DNA of 40,856 nucleotides from Bacteroidales bacterium (GTDB lineage: Bacteria; Bacteroidota; Bacteroidia; Bacteroidales; P3): positions 1 through 40,856 of the forward strand of contig JAFRTM010000024.1 of assembly GCA_017439185.1 (NCBI GenBank), given 5' to 3'. The notes beneath the pieces were generated by a model. The model saw only the letters and a program-made list of their open reading frames with translations, had not been told where the DNA came from and did not search any database. Position 1 is the first letter of the stretch; every line of letters begins with the position of its first letter. The translations under genes and the position numbers were made by a program. Shown here piece after piece: positions 18,443 to 26,736 of this stretch.

Positions 18443-19180
18443 TTACCTCCTCCATTTCCTGCTTTGCAACACCATACGGCAGCCCATCAGCGCCAGCACT
18501 GCCACTCCTAAGTAGTAGAACACGTCTCTCGTGTCCACCACTCCGCGGCTGATGCTCTCATAGTGCGCCAACATTCCCAGCTGTCTCACCGCCAGGTCGC
18601 CTTTGCCGAAGATGCCCAGATGATAGAGTCCTTCAAATCCCAGATACATCGCGGCACACAGCAGGGCCGCCACTATGAACGCCACTATCTGGTTGTTCGT
18701 CAAAACGCTGGCCAGAAGTCCCATCGCCACAAAGGCCGCACCTATCAGCAACAATCCCACATAACTGCCTGCCACGCTCCCGCTGTCTATGTTGCCGGCC
18801 GGCGAGCCCAGTCGGTAAACCGTGACATAATACACCAGCGTCGGCAGCAGGGTCACCGCCACCAGGGTTACCCCCGCCAGGTATTTCGCCATCACTATGC
18901 CGCCCTCGCCTATCGGCTTGGTCAGCAGCAGCTCCATGGTACCGGCCCTCTTCTCTTCGGCAAACATCCTCATCGTTATCGCGGGTATCAGGAACAGATA
19001 CAATAGCGGCGCACTGGCAAACAGGCCGTCCATCGCCGCAAATCCGTTGTCGGTTATGTTGTACGACCCTTTGAACACCCACAGCAGCAATCCCTGCAAC
19101 ACCAGGAACACCACCACTGCCAGCCATCCTGTCAGCGACGTGAAAAAGGTCGATATTTCTTTCCTATAAAGTATCCACAT
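18443..19180 (-). CDS. gldF: GldF-like ABC-2 type transporter permease
   Basis: 245 residues with six hydrophobic segments. The start MWILYRKEISTFFTSLTGW and the block FAEEKRAGTMELLLTKPIGEGGIVMAKYL are typical of ABC-2 permeases of the GldF group. It would form the membrane channel with GldG and an ATPase encoded elsewhere. It is 33 bp after the M28 homologue and 3 bp before gldG, giving the order gldF-gldG-DUF4340 common in Bacteroidota. Confidence 0.88.
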   Translation of the reverse strand: MWILYRKEISTFFTSLTGWLAVVVFLVLQGLLLWVFKGSYNITDNGFAAMDGLFASAPLLYLFLIPAITMRMFAEEKRAGTMELLLTKPIGEGGIVMAKYLAGVTLVAVTLLPTLVYYVTVYRLGSPAGNIDSGSVAGSYVGLLLIGAAFVAMGLLASVLTNNQIVAFIVAALLCAAMYLGFEGLYHLGIFGKGDLAVRQLGMLAHYESISRGVVDTRDVFYYLGVAVLALMGCRMVLQSRKWRR

Positions 19181-19213
19181 TGCTCGTCTATTCTCTTATT
19201 TTCTTGTTGTCTG

Positions 19214-20917
19214 TCATTCCTCGTACGTCCACGGACCATATTCCTGCAGCTTGCTCTCGTAGGTCCTGCCGCGATACATCCCCTTGGCCAGCTCCAACAC
19301 GGTGTGGGCCGTGAGGGTCGCCGCCTTGTGCAGCATCTCTCGGTTTATGTTCTCGGGGGTGTCGCTCGGCACATGGCTGTGCTGCTGGCCTCCGAAGGTG
19401 GTGATGGTCAGCGACGGCACTCCGAGCAACGCCATCGCCTTGGCGTCTCCGCTGGGCTCGGTTTGGAAGCCCTCAACCACCTGCTCACTGAATTTCTCGT
19501 TGCCGGTCGGCTTCTGTTTCTTCAGCGCCTTGAGCTTCTTGGGATCTTTGGCAGCCTCCTTCTCGGCCTGCTTCTTGGCTTTCTCTCTCTCAAACAGTTC
19601 CTGCTCGGTGGCATACACCTTTATCGTCTTCTTGCTGCGTCCCACGCTCTTGGTCCAGATGCTGTCCTGACTTATTGCTATGTCCCACAGCCTTGGCGAC
19701 TTCAGGTTGCCTCTCACGTCGAGCGAGTCTCCGCTTCCTACGCACTCCAGCGTCAGCATCGCCTCGATTCTCTCCTGTTTCTTGTAATGTCTCACGAAAT
19801 ATTGGCTTCCCAAATATCCCAACTCTTTGCCGCCGAAGAACACCACCAGCACACTCCTCTTGGGTCTCTCTCTTATGTCCAGCTGGCTGAGCACTCGCAT
19901 CGTCTCCAGCACCGCCGCCACAGCACTCGCGTTGTCGTCGGCTCCAGGATACATGTAGGTATCGCCCTGCTGGCCGTCGCCGTCAAGCGACGCTCCTATC
20001 ATAATCTCTTCCCTCCTCACCTGCTTGCTCGCACCTTTCAGTCTCGCCACTATGTTGCGGCAGCCCACCTTGGGCCTGTATGTGGCGTTGACTTCTATCT
20101 CAAACCTCTTCTTCAGTGCAAACGAATGGGTTTGATGGTCTTCCTGCAGTCTTGCCATAGCCTCGTCGAGGGTCAGCGACTCGCCTCTCAGCAACTCGTC
20201 GGCAAAATAGCGGCAGGGCTGCACCATCGGGAAGGTCGCCAGGTGGGGCAACTCTCCACTATACACCCTGTTCTGTACCTCCCAGTCGGCGGCCGTCTTG
20301 CTCATATTCACCATCACCAGTCCCACGGCTCCGTGCCTCTTGGCCACCCTCGCCTTGTCCCTCGCCGTCGCATAGGCGTCGGTCACACTGCTCGGCAACC
20401 AGTTGGGCACTCCACTCACACACATCACTATCTTTCCCTGCGCATCCACGTTGGAATACTCGTCCAACGCTGCACAGTCCAGTCCATATCCTACAAACAC
20501 CACCTCGGCATCCACATATCCTCTTCCCGTCATTCCGGCACAACTGTAATCTTTTCCTAAACTGTAAGTCTTGCGCTCCTTGCTCCCGGGCTGGTAAACC
20601 CTGAACGTGCAGTTCTCCACCTCGTTACACTCCACCGTGAATCCCTCCTGGAACCAGCTGCCGCCATCGCCCGCCGGCTCCAAGCCGTAGCTCTTCAGCA
20701 CCTTTATCACATAACGCTCGGCAGCCGTATATCCGTCAGTGCCGGCCAACCGTCCATGATAACGCTCACTGCAGAGCTCTATCACATGCTTCATCAGCGT
20801 GTCCTGGTTCACCTCCAGTTTAACGCCCTGCGCCTTCGTTCCTACTGCATAAAACAATGCCGTCAGCATCATCGCCACTCCCAAAATTCTTTTTACAGAC
20901 TGTTTCATTATCTTCAT
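19214..20917 (-). CDS. Exported M28-family peptidase homologue with degenerate active site
   Basis: 567 residues. The signal peptide is ILGVAMMLTALFYAVGTKAQ. A PA-like insert lies near 120-240 (VFVGYGLDCAALDEYSNVDAQGKIVM). The M28 core is recognisable by PGADDNASA, ELGYLGSQYF and a C-terminal HSHVPSDTPENIN, but key positions differ. The first zinc-ligand His of the usual HxD motif is Ser (GASLDGD). The catalytic Glu of GEE is Lys (GGKELG), and the later Asp of NLDMVG is Glu (LTLECVG). The bridging Asp of ADDN and the final His remain. A Lys/Glu-rich insertion of about 50 residues (FEREKAKKQAEKEAAK onward) lies before the last ligand. It may be a non-catalytic binding protein or have altered metal use. 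It is the first gene of the long operon. Confidence 0.88.
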   Translation of the reverse strand: MKIMKQSVKRILGVAMMLTALFYAVGTKAQGVKLEVNQDTLMKHVIELCSERYHGRLAGTDGYTAAERYVIKVLKSYGLEPAGDGGSWFQEGFTVECNEVENCTFRVYQPGSKERKTYSLGKDYSCAGMTGRGYVDAEVVFVGYGLDCAALDEYSNVDAQGKIVMCVSGVPNWLPSSVTDAYATARDKARVAKRHGAVGLVMVNMSKTAADWEVQNRVYSGELPHLATFPMVQPCRYFADELLRGESLTLDEAMARLQEDHQTHSFALKKRFEIEVNATYRPKVGCRNIVARLKGASKQVRREEIMIGASLDGDGQQGDTYMYPGADDNASAVAAVLETMRVLSQLDIRERPKRSVLVVFFGGKELGYLGSQYFVRHYKKQERIEAMLTLECVGSGDSLDVRGNLKSPRLWDIAISQDSIWTKSVGRSKKTIKVYATEQELFEREKAKKQAEKEAAKDPKKLKALKKQKPTGNEKFSEQVVEGFQTEPSGDAKAMALLGVPSLTITTFGGQQHSHVPSDTPENINREMLHKAATLTAHTVLELAKGMYRGRTYESKLQEYGPWTYEE

Positions 20918-20978
20918 TTTTTATTATTTTCTTGATAACCACTCCCTTATGCCTTTTTCGGACCTTAGGGATTATCTG

Positions 20979-21008
20979 CAAATATAATAAATATATTTAT
21001 ATTAACAA
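20979..21008 (-). promoter_or_regulatory. Promoter of the 12-gene envelope operon
   Basis: On the minus strand, TTG (21006-21008), 19 bp spacing and TATATTTG (20979-20986) match the Bacteroidota consensus exactly. The element is about 60 bp before the start codon at 20917. No equally good promoter stands out in the short gaps downstream. Confidence 0.7.
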
Positions 21009-21037
21009 CTTTTTCTACAACATTTTTTCAACACTCT

Positions 21038-21408
21038 TCACTATATAGAAACTTTCAAACCCGTTTTTCGGACACACAATTCAAAACTTTTTCCCTTTTT
21101 TAACATTTCGGCACAACCCTCTCCTCCCTCCTCCAAGCCGGCTGACCGACAAACCGCCTCTCTCTTTTATAAGAGAGGCGGAGGCAGGAACCATAAAAAA
21201 AATCGTCCCGACCACCTCCACCAAAAATCTAAACATTACCGACCACACCTTAACTTACCCTTACTTTGCCCTTAATCTATATCGAATCAACCATTAATCA
21301 AGTATTAAGAGACCTTTAACCAAGTATTGACTATCCGATGTCCCGATTTTTCAAAAAAAATCAAAAAACTGTGTCCGAAAAACAACCTCAAGGGGTTCTA
21401 TATAGTGA
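21038..21408. repeat. 371-bp region bounded by two-block inverted repeats
   Basis: The outer arms are perfect over 13 bp: TCACTATATAGAA (21038-21050) and TTCTATATAGTGA (21396-21408). The inner arms are perfect over 14 bp: GTTTTTCGGACACA (21063-21076) and TGTGTCCGAAAAAC (21370-21383). The spacer between blocks is 12 bp on both sides but has diverged, so these are two 39-bp arms. No ORF lies inside and no target duplication is visible. The motif TTTTTCGGAC also occurs once outside, at 20954-20963. It could be a MITE-like remnant or paired regulatory sites. Confidence 0.6.
21154..21181. terminator. Strong hairpin inside the intergenic inverted-repeat region
   Basis: CCGCCTCTCT (21154-21163) pairs perfectly with AGAGAGGCGG (21172-21181) around an 8-nt loop. 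No U tract follows directly; an A tract is present at 21195-21203. The class is uncertain: it may be a terminator for unseen transcripts or part of the repeat element. Confidence 0.4.
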
Positions 21409-21414
21409 CCGGGG

Positions 21415-21434
21415 TTACAGTCGCGAGACTGCAA
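21415..21434 (+). other. Small hairpin with GCGA tetraloop
   Basis: TTACAGTC (21415-21422) pairs with GACTGCAA (21427-21434) with one A-C mismatch, closed by a GCGA (GNRA-type) loop. It lies just outside the inverted-repeat region and upstream of the rpsO promoter. It may be part of a structured RNA or repeat. The remainder of 21435-21558 shows nothing I can name. Confidence 0.3.
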
Positions 21435-21558
21435 TGCGCTCCTCCCCCTCCAAGAGTTCTTTGACATATTACTATCAAAATTCACGTCTAAACTTTCTTA
21501 ATAAATGTTAAATTTTACATTTTCCTGCACAAAATGCCACCGAAATAAAAAGTTTATG

Positions 21559-21566
21559 TATCTTTG
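21559..21566 (+). promoter_or_regulatory. -7 promoter element of rpsO
   Basis: TATCTTTG at 21559-21566 fits TAnnTTTG; no TTG is found at the ideal upstream distance. It would give a leader of about 45 nt before the rpsO ATG at 21619. Confidence 0.55.
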
Positions 21567-21618
21567 CATCTCGGAAATAAACGAAGAAAATATATAAAAC
21601 ATTAAAAAAGAAACAGTT

Positions 21619-21888
21619 ATGTATCTGACAAAAGAAAAGAAACAGGAAATTTACGAGAAATTCGGCAAATCCGCTCAGAACTCCGGTTCCGCTGAGAGCC
21701 AGATCGCTCTCTTCACCTACCGCATCCAGCACCTCACCGAGCTTATGAAGCGCAACCGCAAGGACCAGGTCTCCGAGCGCGCTCTCGTTCGCCTCGTGGG
21801 TAAACGTCGCCGTATGCTCGACTATCTCAAAGAGACCGACATCGAGCGCTACCGCGCCATCGTCAAGGAACTCGGCCTGAGAAAATAA
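21619..21888 (+). CDS. rpsO: 30S ribosomal protein S15
   Basis: 89 residues, the full family length. S15 binds 16S rRNA in the platform of the small subunit. The family pattern is clear: SAESQIALFTYRIQHLTEL, then RALVRLVGKRRRMLDYL and the C-terminal ERYRAIVKELGLRK. rpsO precedes pnp, as in many bacteria, with a 95-bp gap containing a stem-loop. Use of C-ending codons is strong, as expected for a highly expressed gene here. Confidence 0.98.
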   Translation: MYLTKEKKQEIYEKFGKSAQNSGSAESQIALFTYRIQHLTELMKRNRKDQVSERALVRLVGKRRRMLDYLKETDIERYRAIVKELGLRK

Positions 21889-21924
21889 AACACTCCGAAT
21901 CTCAAAGAGTTAAGACAATTAATC

Positions 21925-21955
21925 AGTCTGCGCCGGACGGCCGACGCAGACTTTT
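21925..21955 (+). terminator. Stem-loop with T run between rpsO and pnp
   Basis: AGTCTGCG (21925-21932) pairs with CGCAGACT (21945-21952), with a 12-nt GC-rich loop and TTTT at 21952-21955. It could act as a partial terminator or as a processing/autoregulation site for pnp; in other bacteria the rpsO-pnp spacer is where RNase III and PNPase control pnp mRNA. Confidence 0.6.
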
Positions 21956-21983
21956 GCAGTAATAATAATAAGGATACACGAAA

Positions 21984-24215
21984 ATGAACATTATCACAAA
22001 GAAATTCGACCTCGGCGACGGCCGCATGGTCGAGATCGAGACCGGTAAGCTTGCCAAGCAGGCCGACGGCTCTGCAGTTGTACGTATGAACGACACTATG
22101 CTCCTCGCAACGGTGTGCTCCAAACGCGAAGTCGGCGAAAACGTCGATTTCATGCCGCTGACGGTGGACTACCAGGAGAAATACGCCGCCATGGGTCGCT
22201 TCCCCGGCGGTTTCTTCAAACGTGAGGCTCGCCCCTCCGAGCATGAGATCCTCATCGCCCGCCTGGTCGACCGCGCCCTCCGTCCTCTCTTCCCCGACAA
22301 CTTCCACGCCGAAGTGCAGGTCCAGATAACACTCATATCGGGCGACAAGGACACCATGCCCGACCAGCTCGCAGCTCTCGCCGCAGCTTCCGCTCTCGCA
22401 GTGTCTGACATTCCTTTCAACGGACCGGTATCCGAAGTCCGCGTCTCCTACCTCGACGGCCAGTACGTCATCAACACCCCGATGCAGGACATCGAGCGTG
22501 CCGACCTCGACCTCATAGTCGCCGCCACCGAGGAGAACATCATGATGGTGGAAGGCGAGATGAAAGAGGTGAGCGAAGACGTGATGCTCGGAGCTCTCAA
22601 AGCCGCTCACGAGGCCATCAAGATCCAGTGCCGCGCCATCGCCGAGCTGACCGTTGAGGCCGGCAAGACCGAGAAACGCGAATACTGCCACGAGGTCAAC
22701 GACGAAGACCTCCGCCAGCGTGTGAGGGATGCCGTATATCAGAAATGCTACGATTTCTCGAAACAGGGCATCGCCAACAAACACCAGCGCGAAGAGGGCT
22801 TCGAGGCCATCAAGCAGGAGTTCATCGACGCCAACTATACCGAGGAAACCCTCACCGACGAGATAAAGTTTATGATAGACCGCTACTATCACGACACCGA
22901 GCGTGAGGCTATGCGCGACATGGTGCTCAACGAGCGCACTCGCCTCGACGGCCGTCAGCTCGACCAGATCCGCCCCCTCTGGAGCGAAGTCGACTATCTC
23001 CCGTCGGCCCACGGCAGCGCCATATTCACTCGCGGCGAAACCCAGTCGCTCTCTACCTGCACCCTCGGCACCAAGCTCGACGAGCAGGTCATCGACGGCG
23101 CCGTCATCGAGGGCACTCGCCGCTTCCTGCTGCACTACAACTTCCCCGGCTTCGCCACCGGCGAGGTCAAGGGCAACCGTGGTCTGAGCCGCCGCGAGGT
23201 GGGTCACGGCCATCTCGCCTGGCGCGCCCTCAAAGAGGTCCTGCCCTCCGAGGCCGACTGCCCCTACACCATCCGCGTGGTCTCCGACATCCTCGAGTCC
23301 AACGGCTCCTCCTCCATGGCCACCGTATGCGCCGGATGCCTCGCACTCATGGACGCTGGCGTGAAGATCCGCAAGCCGGTCGCCGGCATCGCTATGGGAC
23401 TCATCTCTAAGGGCGACAAATGGGCCGTCCTCTCCGACATCCTCGGCGACGAGGACCACCTCGGCGACATGGATTTTAAGGTCTGCGGCACTCGCGACGG
23501 TATCACCGCTTGCCAGATGGACATCAAGGTCGACGGCCTCAGCTATGAGGTCCTCGCCAAGGCTCTCGAGCAGGCCCGCCAGGGTCGTCTCTTCATCCTT
23601 GACCACCTACAGTCCACCATCGCCGAACCCCGTGCCGACTACAAAGACTTTGTTCCGCGCATCGTCCAGATCGAGATACCCAAAGACTTCATCGGCGCTG
23701 TCATCGGTAAAGGTGGCGAGGTCATACAGAAAATCCAGAAGGAGACCAACACCATCATCAATATCGAAGAGAAAGGCGAAGTGGGCATCGTCGACGTCGC
23801 CTCTCAGAACAAGGACGACATCGAGGCCGCCATCAAGTGGATCAAGGACATCTGCACCGTTCCCGAGGTGGGTCAGGTCTACGACGCCAAAGTGGTTTCC
23901 ATCGTCGAGTTCGGCGCCTTCCTCGAGTTCCTGCCTGGCAAGGAAGGTCTCATGCACATCAGCGAGTACGACTATAAGCGTCTCGACACTCTCGAAGGCC
24001 TCATCCACGAGGGCGACACCATCCAGGTGAAGATCATCGCCATCGACGAGAAGACCGGAAAGCTGAAGCTCAGCCACAAGGCTCTGCTGCCCAAGCCGGA
24101 AGGCTACGAGGAGCGTCCTCCTCGCCGCGAAGGCCCCCGTCATGACGGTCCCCGTCGCGATGGCAACGGTGGTGGCGAACGCCGCAGCGGTGGCAACGGT
24201 CCGCGCAGAAGATAA
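21984..24215 (+). CDS. pnp: Polyribonucleotide nucleotidyltransferase (PNPase)
   Basis: 743 residues. PNPase degrades RNA 3' to 5' with phosphate and is part of RNA turnover complexes. Domains in order: first RNase PH domain (about 10-145, with [16 protein letters not shown]), the helical domain (about 245-320), second RNase PH domain (about 325-560, with FTRGETQSL and [15 protein letters not shown]), KH domain ([20 protein letters not shown], GxxG loop intact), and S1 domain ([21 protein letters not shown]). The tail is Arg/Gly-rich and low in complexity ([14 protein letters not shown]), as in other Bacteroidota PNPases. The long opposite-strand ORF across it is an artefact of its codon bias. 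Confidence 0.98.
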   Translation: MNIITKKFDLGDGRMVEIETGKLAKQADGSAVVRMNDTMLLATVCSKREVGENVDFMPLTVDYQEKYAAMGRFPGGFFKREARPSEHEILIARLVDRALRPLFPDNFHAEVQVQITLISGDKDTMPDQLAALAAASALAVSDIPFNGPVSEVRVSYLDGQYVINTPMQDIERADLDLIVAATEENIMMVEGEMKEVSEDVMLGALKAAHEAIKIQCRAIAELTVEAGKTEKREYCHEVNDEDLRQRVRDAVYQKCYDFSKQGIANKHQREEGFEAIKQEFIDANYTEETLTDEIKFMIDRYYHDTEREAMRDMVLNERTRLDGRQLDQIRPLWSEVDYLPSAHGSAIFTRGETQSLSTCTLGTKLDEQVIDGAVIEGTRRFLLHYNFPGFATGEVKGNRGLSRREVGHGHLAWRALKEVLPSEADCPYTIRVVSDILESNGSSSMATVCAGCLALMDAGVKIRKPVAGIAMGLISKGDKWAVLSDILGDEDHLGDMDFKVCGTRDGITACQMDIKVDGLSYEVLAKALEQARQGRLFILDHLQSTIAEPRADYKDFVPRIVQIEIPKDFIGAVIGKGGEVIQKIQKETNTIINIEEKGEVGIVDVASQNKDDIEAAIKWIKDICTVPEVGQVYDAKVVSIVEFGAFLEFLPGKEGLMHISEYDYKRLDTLEGLIHEGDTIQVKIIAIDEKTGKLKLSHKALLPKPEGYEERPPRREGPRHDGPRRDGNGGGERRSGGNGPRRR

Positions 24216-24223
24216 CAACCACT

Positions 24224-24242
24224 AATCCGAGCCTCTCGGATT
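24224..24242 (+). terminator. Short perfect hairpin after pnp
   Basis: AATCCGAG (24224-24231) pairs with CTCGGATT (24235-24242) around a 3-nt loop, starting 9 bp after the pnp stop. There is little T tract after it, so it may protect the 3' end or work together with the stronger hairpin at 24257-24296. Confidence 0.5.
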
Positions 24243-24256
24243 ATTCAAAATTCAGC

Positions 24257-24296
24257 AAAACCGCAGGGAGTTTTTCTAACACATCCCTGCGGTTTT
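24257..24296. terminator. Bidirectional terminator shared by pnp and lpxK
   Basis: AAAACCGCAGGGA (24257-24269) pairs with TCCCTGCGGTTTT (24284-24296). The T run at 24293-24296 serves pnp and the A run at 24257-24260 serves the minus-strand operon. The lpxK stop codon (24276-24278) sits in the loop, so the last lpxK codons form one arm of the hairpin. Confidence 0.8.
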
Positions 24297-25376
24297 CAGT
24301 CTGTCTAAATACGAGATATTTTCCTTCACCAACGACAAGAGTGTACCGGAAAAACTGTTGCCTCCATCTTCGTAGAAACCCACAGAAATCGGAAGATAGT
24401 AGATCGGCAGGTCGGCAAGTTCTTCCGCATACGCCCGCAGTCTCTCTATGTCCTTCTCCGTAGTCACTATTGCCTTGCTCTCTGAATTTATCGCATCGAA
24501 ACGTTGCCGCAACTGGACTATGTCGGAACGGGTGAACCGATGATGGTCAGGGAACGCGAGATGGTCCACCTTGCGGCCGTGGCACCTGAGTTCGGCCAAC
24601 AACGGAGCGCTGTCGGCTATAGCTGTCAGACACAACAAGTATCTCACATCGTTGAGCGCGCACACCCGACCATCGGCAAACGACACCGGCTTTCCATAGT
24701 CTATATATGAGAAAAACACTTTCTGGTAACTCTGCGCCTTCAACGAGGTATAAATCAGATGACGCTCAAGCGCGTTGACTTTGCGGGGGGACTTGGTCAC
24801 CACTATAATATTGGCACGAAGGTATCCTGACGACGGCTCTCTTAGATTTCCGAAAGGCAGGATGTGGTCTGCGTAGAACGGATGCCGGTAGGGGGTGAGC
24901 AGAATATTTACCGTAGGCTTGACTGTACGGTGTTGGAAACAGTCGTCAAGGACAATCACCCGTGGCGGCTGCTCCTGCGACAAAAGGCGGTTGACGCCTT
25001 CATGACGGTTGCGGCAAACTGCCGTGGTAATCTCCGGATGTCGGCGCGTTATCATCGCCACTTCGTCTCCCATTGTCTGCGACAGGTTTTCCTCAAACGG
25101 AGTGTCTCCCTCGTGCATCACAAAACCTCTACTGTTGCGCCCATACCCACGTGAGAGCAATGCGGTCTCATACTTGTCTTTTAAGAAATCTATGATATAC
25201 TCTGCCATAGGGGTCTTGCCTGTACCTCCGGTAGAGAGGTTTCCTATGCCGATAGTGACAACCGGATGTGTGTGCTGATGCAGGACTCCGAGGTCATACA
25301 GCACATTGCGCACCTTCACCACAATGGCATACCACATAGTAATCGGAAACAAAAGCCAGGAAAGGAGTCGTACCAT
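24276..25376 (-). CDS. lpxK: Tetraacyldisaccharide 4'-kinase LpxK
   Basis: 366 residues. LpxK phosphorylates the 4' position of the tetraacyl disaccharide to make lipid IVA at the inner membrane. The N-terminus has the membrane-associated helix (LLSWLLFPITMWYAIVVKVRN), followed by the P-loop GIGNLSTGGTGKTP (about 43-56). LSRGYGRNSRG, VIVLDDCFQHR and the later LAFPDHHRFT segments are all diagnostic. It is the last gene of the 13-gene minus-strand operon, 4 bp after the GT2 gene, which places an essential lipid A step under the same control as the aryl-lipid-type genes. Confidence 0.95.
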   Translation of the reverse strand: MVRLLSWLLFPITMWYAIVVKVRNVLYDLGVLHQHTHPVVTIGIGNLSTGGTGKTPMAEYIIDFLKDKYETALLSRGYGRNSRGFVMHEGDTPFEENLSQTMGDEVAMITRRHPEITTAVCRNRHEGVNRLLSQEQPPRVIVLDDCFQHRTVKPTVNILLTPYRHPFYADHILPFGNLREPSSGYLRANIIVVTKSPRKVNALERHLIYTSLKAQSYQKVFFSYIDYGKPVSFADGRVCALNDVRYLLCLTAIADSAPLLAELRCHGRKVDHLAFPDHHRFTRSDIVQLRQRFDAINSESKAIVTTEKDIERLRAYAEELADLPIYYLPISVGFYEDGGNSFSGTLLSLVKENISYLDRLKTAGMC

Positions 25377-25380
25377 AATG

Positions 25381-26124
25381 TCAGGATTTTAGTTTGCGCT
25401 TGAGACAATGAAACAACATAGACGGATAGCCGTACAATAACGCCAACAGGCACAAAAACGTATTAAGAACCGATATTCGTAGAAAATCTGCTATCGGCCG
25501 GAAATGAGACACTCTGTCTGCCGGATAATCGACCCTTACCGGCACCGACGTCAACTCCACTCCTCTCCATGCCGACAACACCAACAACGCCAGCTCTGCC
25601 TCGTACCTGTTGGAGATAAGGCCCAACGGCGGCAACGAGTCAAGGTTGTACAACCTGAATCCCGACTGGGTATCTGGCATCCTGCATAAGGTCTGCAACG
25701 CAAACCAGAAGTTGGAAAAACGGTTGGCAAACGTATTGCCCCTCGGCATATTGTCCGCCTTCAAACTCCTCGCCCCAACCACCAGCAATCCTCGCTGCTC
25801 TTTCTCAAGAATCCTGCTCGCTTTTTCTACCAACAGTGGCACATCTTCTGGGAAATGCTGAAGGTCGCTGTCTATTGTCACAACGTGGGTAAATCCCAGT
25901 TGTCGGGCTCGCTCAAAACCTCTGCACAAAGCGTAGCCTTTGCCGCGGTTCGGAGAATATGACACGACTTCTATACCTTTAGCCTCTGCAAGAATATCTA
26001 GCGTGGAATCTGTCGAACCATCGTTTACCACTATAACATTGGAACAAACCGCAAGAGTGCGCTCAATCACCTCCTGAAGTGTGCCGCCGTTATTATAGGT
26101 AGGTATAACGATGCAATATTTCAT
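25381..26124 (-). CDS. Family 2 glycosyltransferase, DPM1/ArnC-like
   Basis: 247 residues. GT-A fold features are CIVIPTYNNGGTLQEVIERT, VIVVNDGSTDST and THVVTIDSDLQHFPED, whose Asp cluster binds nucleotide sugar and metal. The domain resembles dolichyl-/polyprenyl-phosphate sugar transferases. A single hydrophobic segment near the C-terminus (VLNTFLCLLALLYGYPSML) probably contacts the membrane. The sugar and acceptor are not predictable. It overlaps the LolA-like gene by 4 bp. GT2 and LolA-like genes are frequent members of aryl-polyene/flexirubin loci. Together with the SMR-like protein at 26737 it could make and flip a lipid-linked sugar (inference). Confidence 0.85.
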   Translation of the reverse strand: MKYCIVIPTYNNGGTLQEVIERTLAVCSNVIVVNDGSTDSTLDILAEAKGIEVVSYSPNRGKGYALCRGFERARQLGFTHVVTIDSDLQHFPEDVPLLVEKASRILEKEQRGLLVVGARSLKADNMPRGNTFANRFSNFWFALQTLCRMPDTQSGFRLYNLDSLPPLGLISNRYEAELALLVLSAWRGVELTSVPVRVDYPADRVSHFRPIADFLRISVLNTFLCLLALLYGYPSMLFHCLKRKLKS

Positions 26125-26720
26125 CGGCTTGCTTTCTGGTTGCGAAACACTATGACTGTGGCATTGCCGTCTTTCTCTTGCAACTCCAACCGCTGGACTA
26201 ACGTATTGCGCTTGTCAAACGTCACCGTCACCGACTGGAACATTCTCTGCATATCTCGCCTTACAGGTTTGAGTTCTGCCCTATAGGTGTTTCCTTCGTC
26301 ATATATCTTACTTGAAAACAACCTCTCATTAAAAACACTCCCTCCCACAAAACTTTCCCTTATCATCGTAGCCATAGCTTTCGACATTCTGTTGCCGCTC
26401 TTGCGCTCGCGGCCGTCTCCTGTGACGACAGAGAGGTTATCTCCCTTGATCACAAGAGTAGTGCTTTGGGGCGATGTATAACTCCACCTCACCTCGTCTG
26501 GAGCCATAAAACTAAGTGTGCCTTTCGACTCTATCGGTGCCGCAAGCATCGTCGAAGTTCGAGTCTGCACAAAATCCGCCTTCAAGCCCTTTAGGTTTTT
26601 GCTTGCCGATGACAATTTGGTCACAACGGCCGAACGCTGGTCTCCGGTCAATTCACTCGCCTGAGCAACACAAACCACCGTCAAGCACAACAAGCACAAT
26701 AGGGACAATATTCGTTTCAT
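26121..26720 (-). CDS. LolA-like outer-membrane lipoprotein carrier homologue
   Basis: 199 residues. The signal peptide is ILSLLCLLCLTVVCVAQ. The mature part has the LolA-type pattern: KNLKGLKADFVQTRTSTMLAAPIESKGTLSFMAPDEVRWSY is spread over consecutive strands, followed by TLVIKGDNLSVV. LolA binds lipidated cargo in the periplasm. A LolA homologue embedded in this biosynthetic operon, not beside general lolA partners, suggests dedicated transport of the operon's lipid product to the outer membrane, as proposed for aryl-polyene clusters. Confidence 0.85.
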   Translation of the reverse strand: MKRILSLLCLLCLTVVCVAQASELTGDQRSAVVTKLSSASKNLKGLKADFVQTRTSTMLAAPIESKGTLSFMAPDEVRWSYTSPQSTTLVIKGDNLSVVTGDGRERKSGNRMSKAMATMIRESFVGGSVFNERLFSSKIYDEGNTYRAELKPVRRDMQRMFQSVTVTFDKRNTLVQRLELQEKDGNATVIVFRNQKASR

Positions 26721-26736
26721 ATGACAACTGCAATAT

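Noticed and set aside
19214-20917. Sequencing errors as the cause of missing M28 residues
   Set aside because: The frame is open throughout and the substitutions are isolated codons (TCG for His, AAA for Glu) within conserved flanks.
21384-21470. tRNA or known riboswitch in the rpsO upstream region
   Set aside because: Only a short hairpin is found; no cloverleaf or known riboswitch core could be built by eye.
21849-23606. Long opposite-strand ORF (585 codons) across rpsO-pnp
   Set aside because: It mirrors pnp codon bias, has no promoter or family pattern, and pnp is certain on the other strand.
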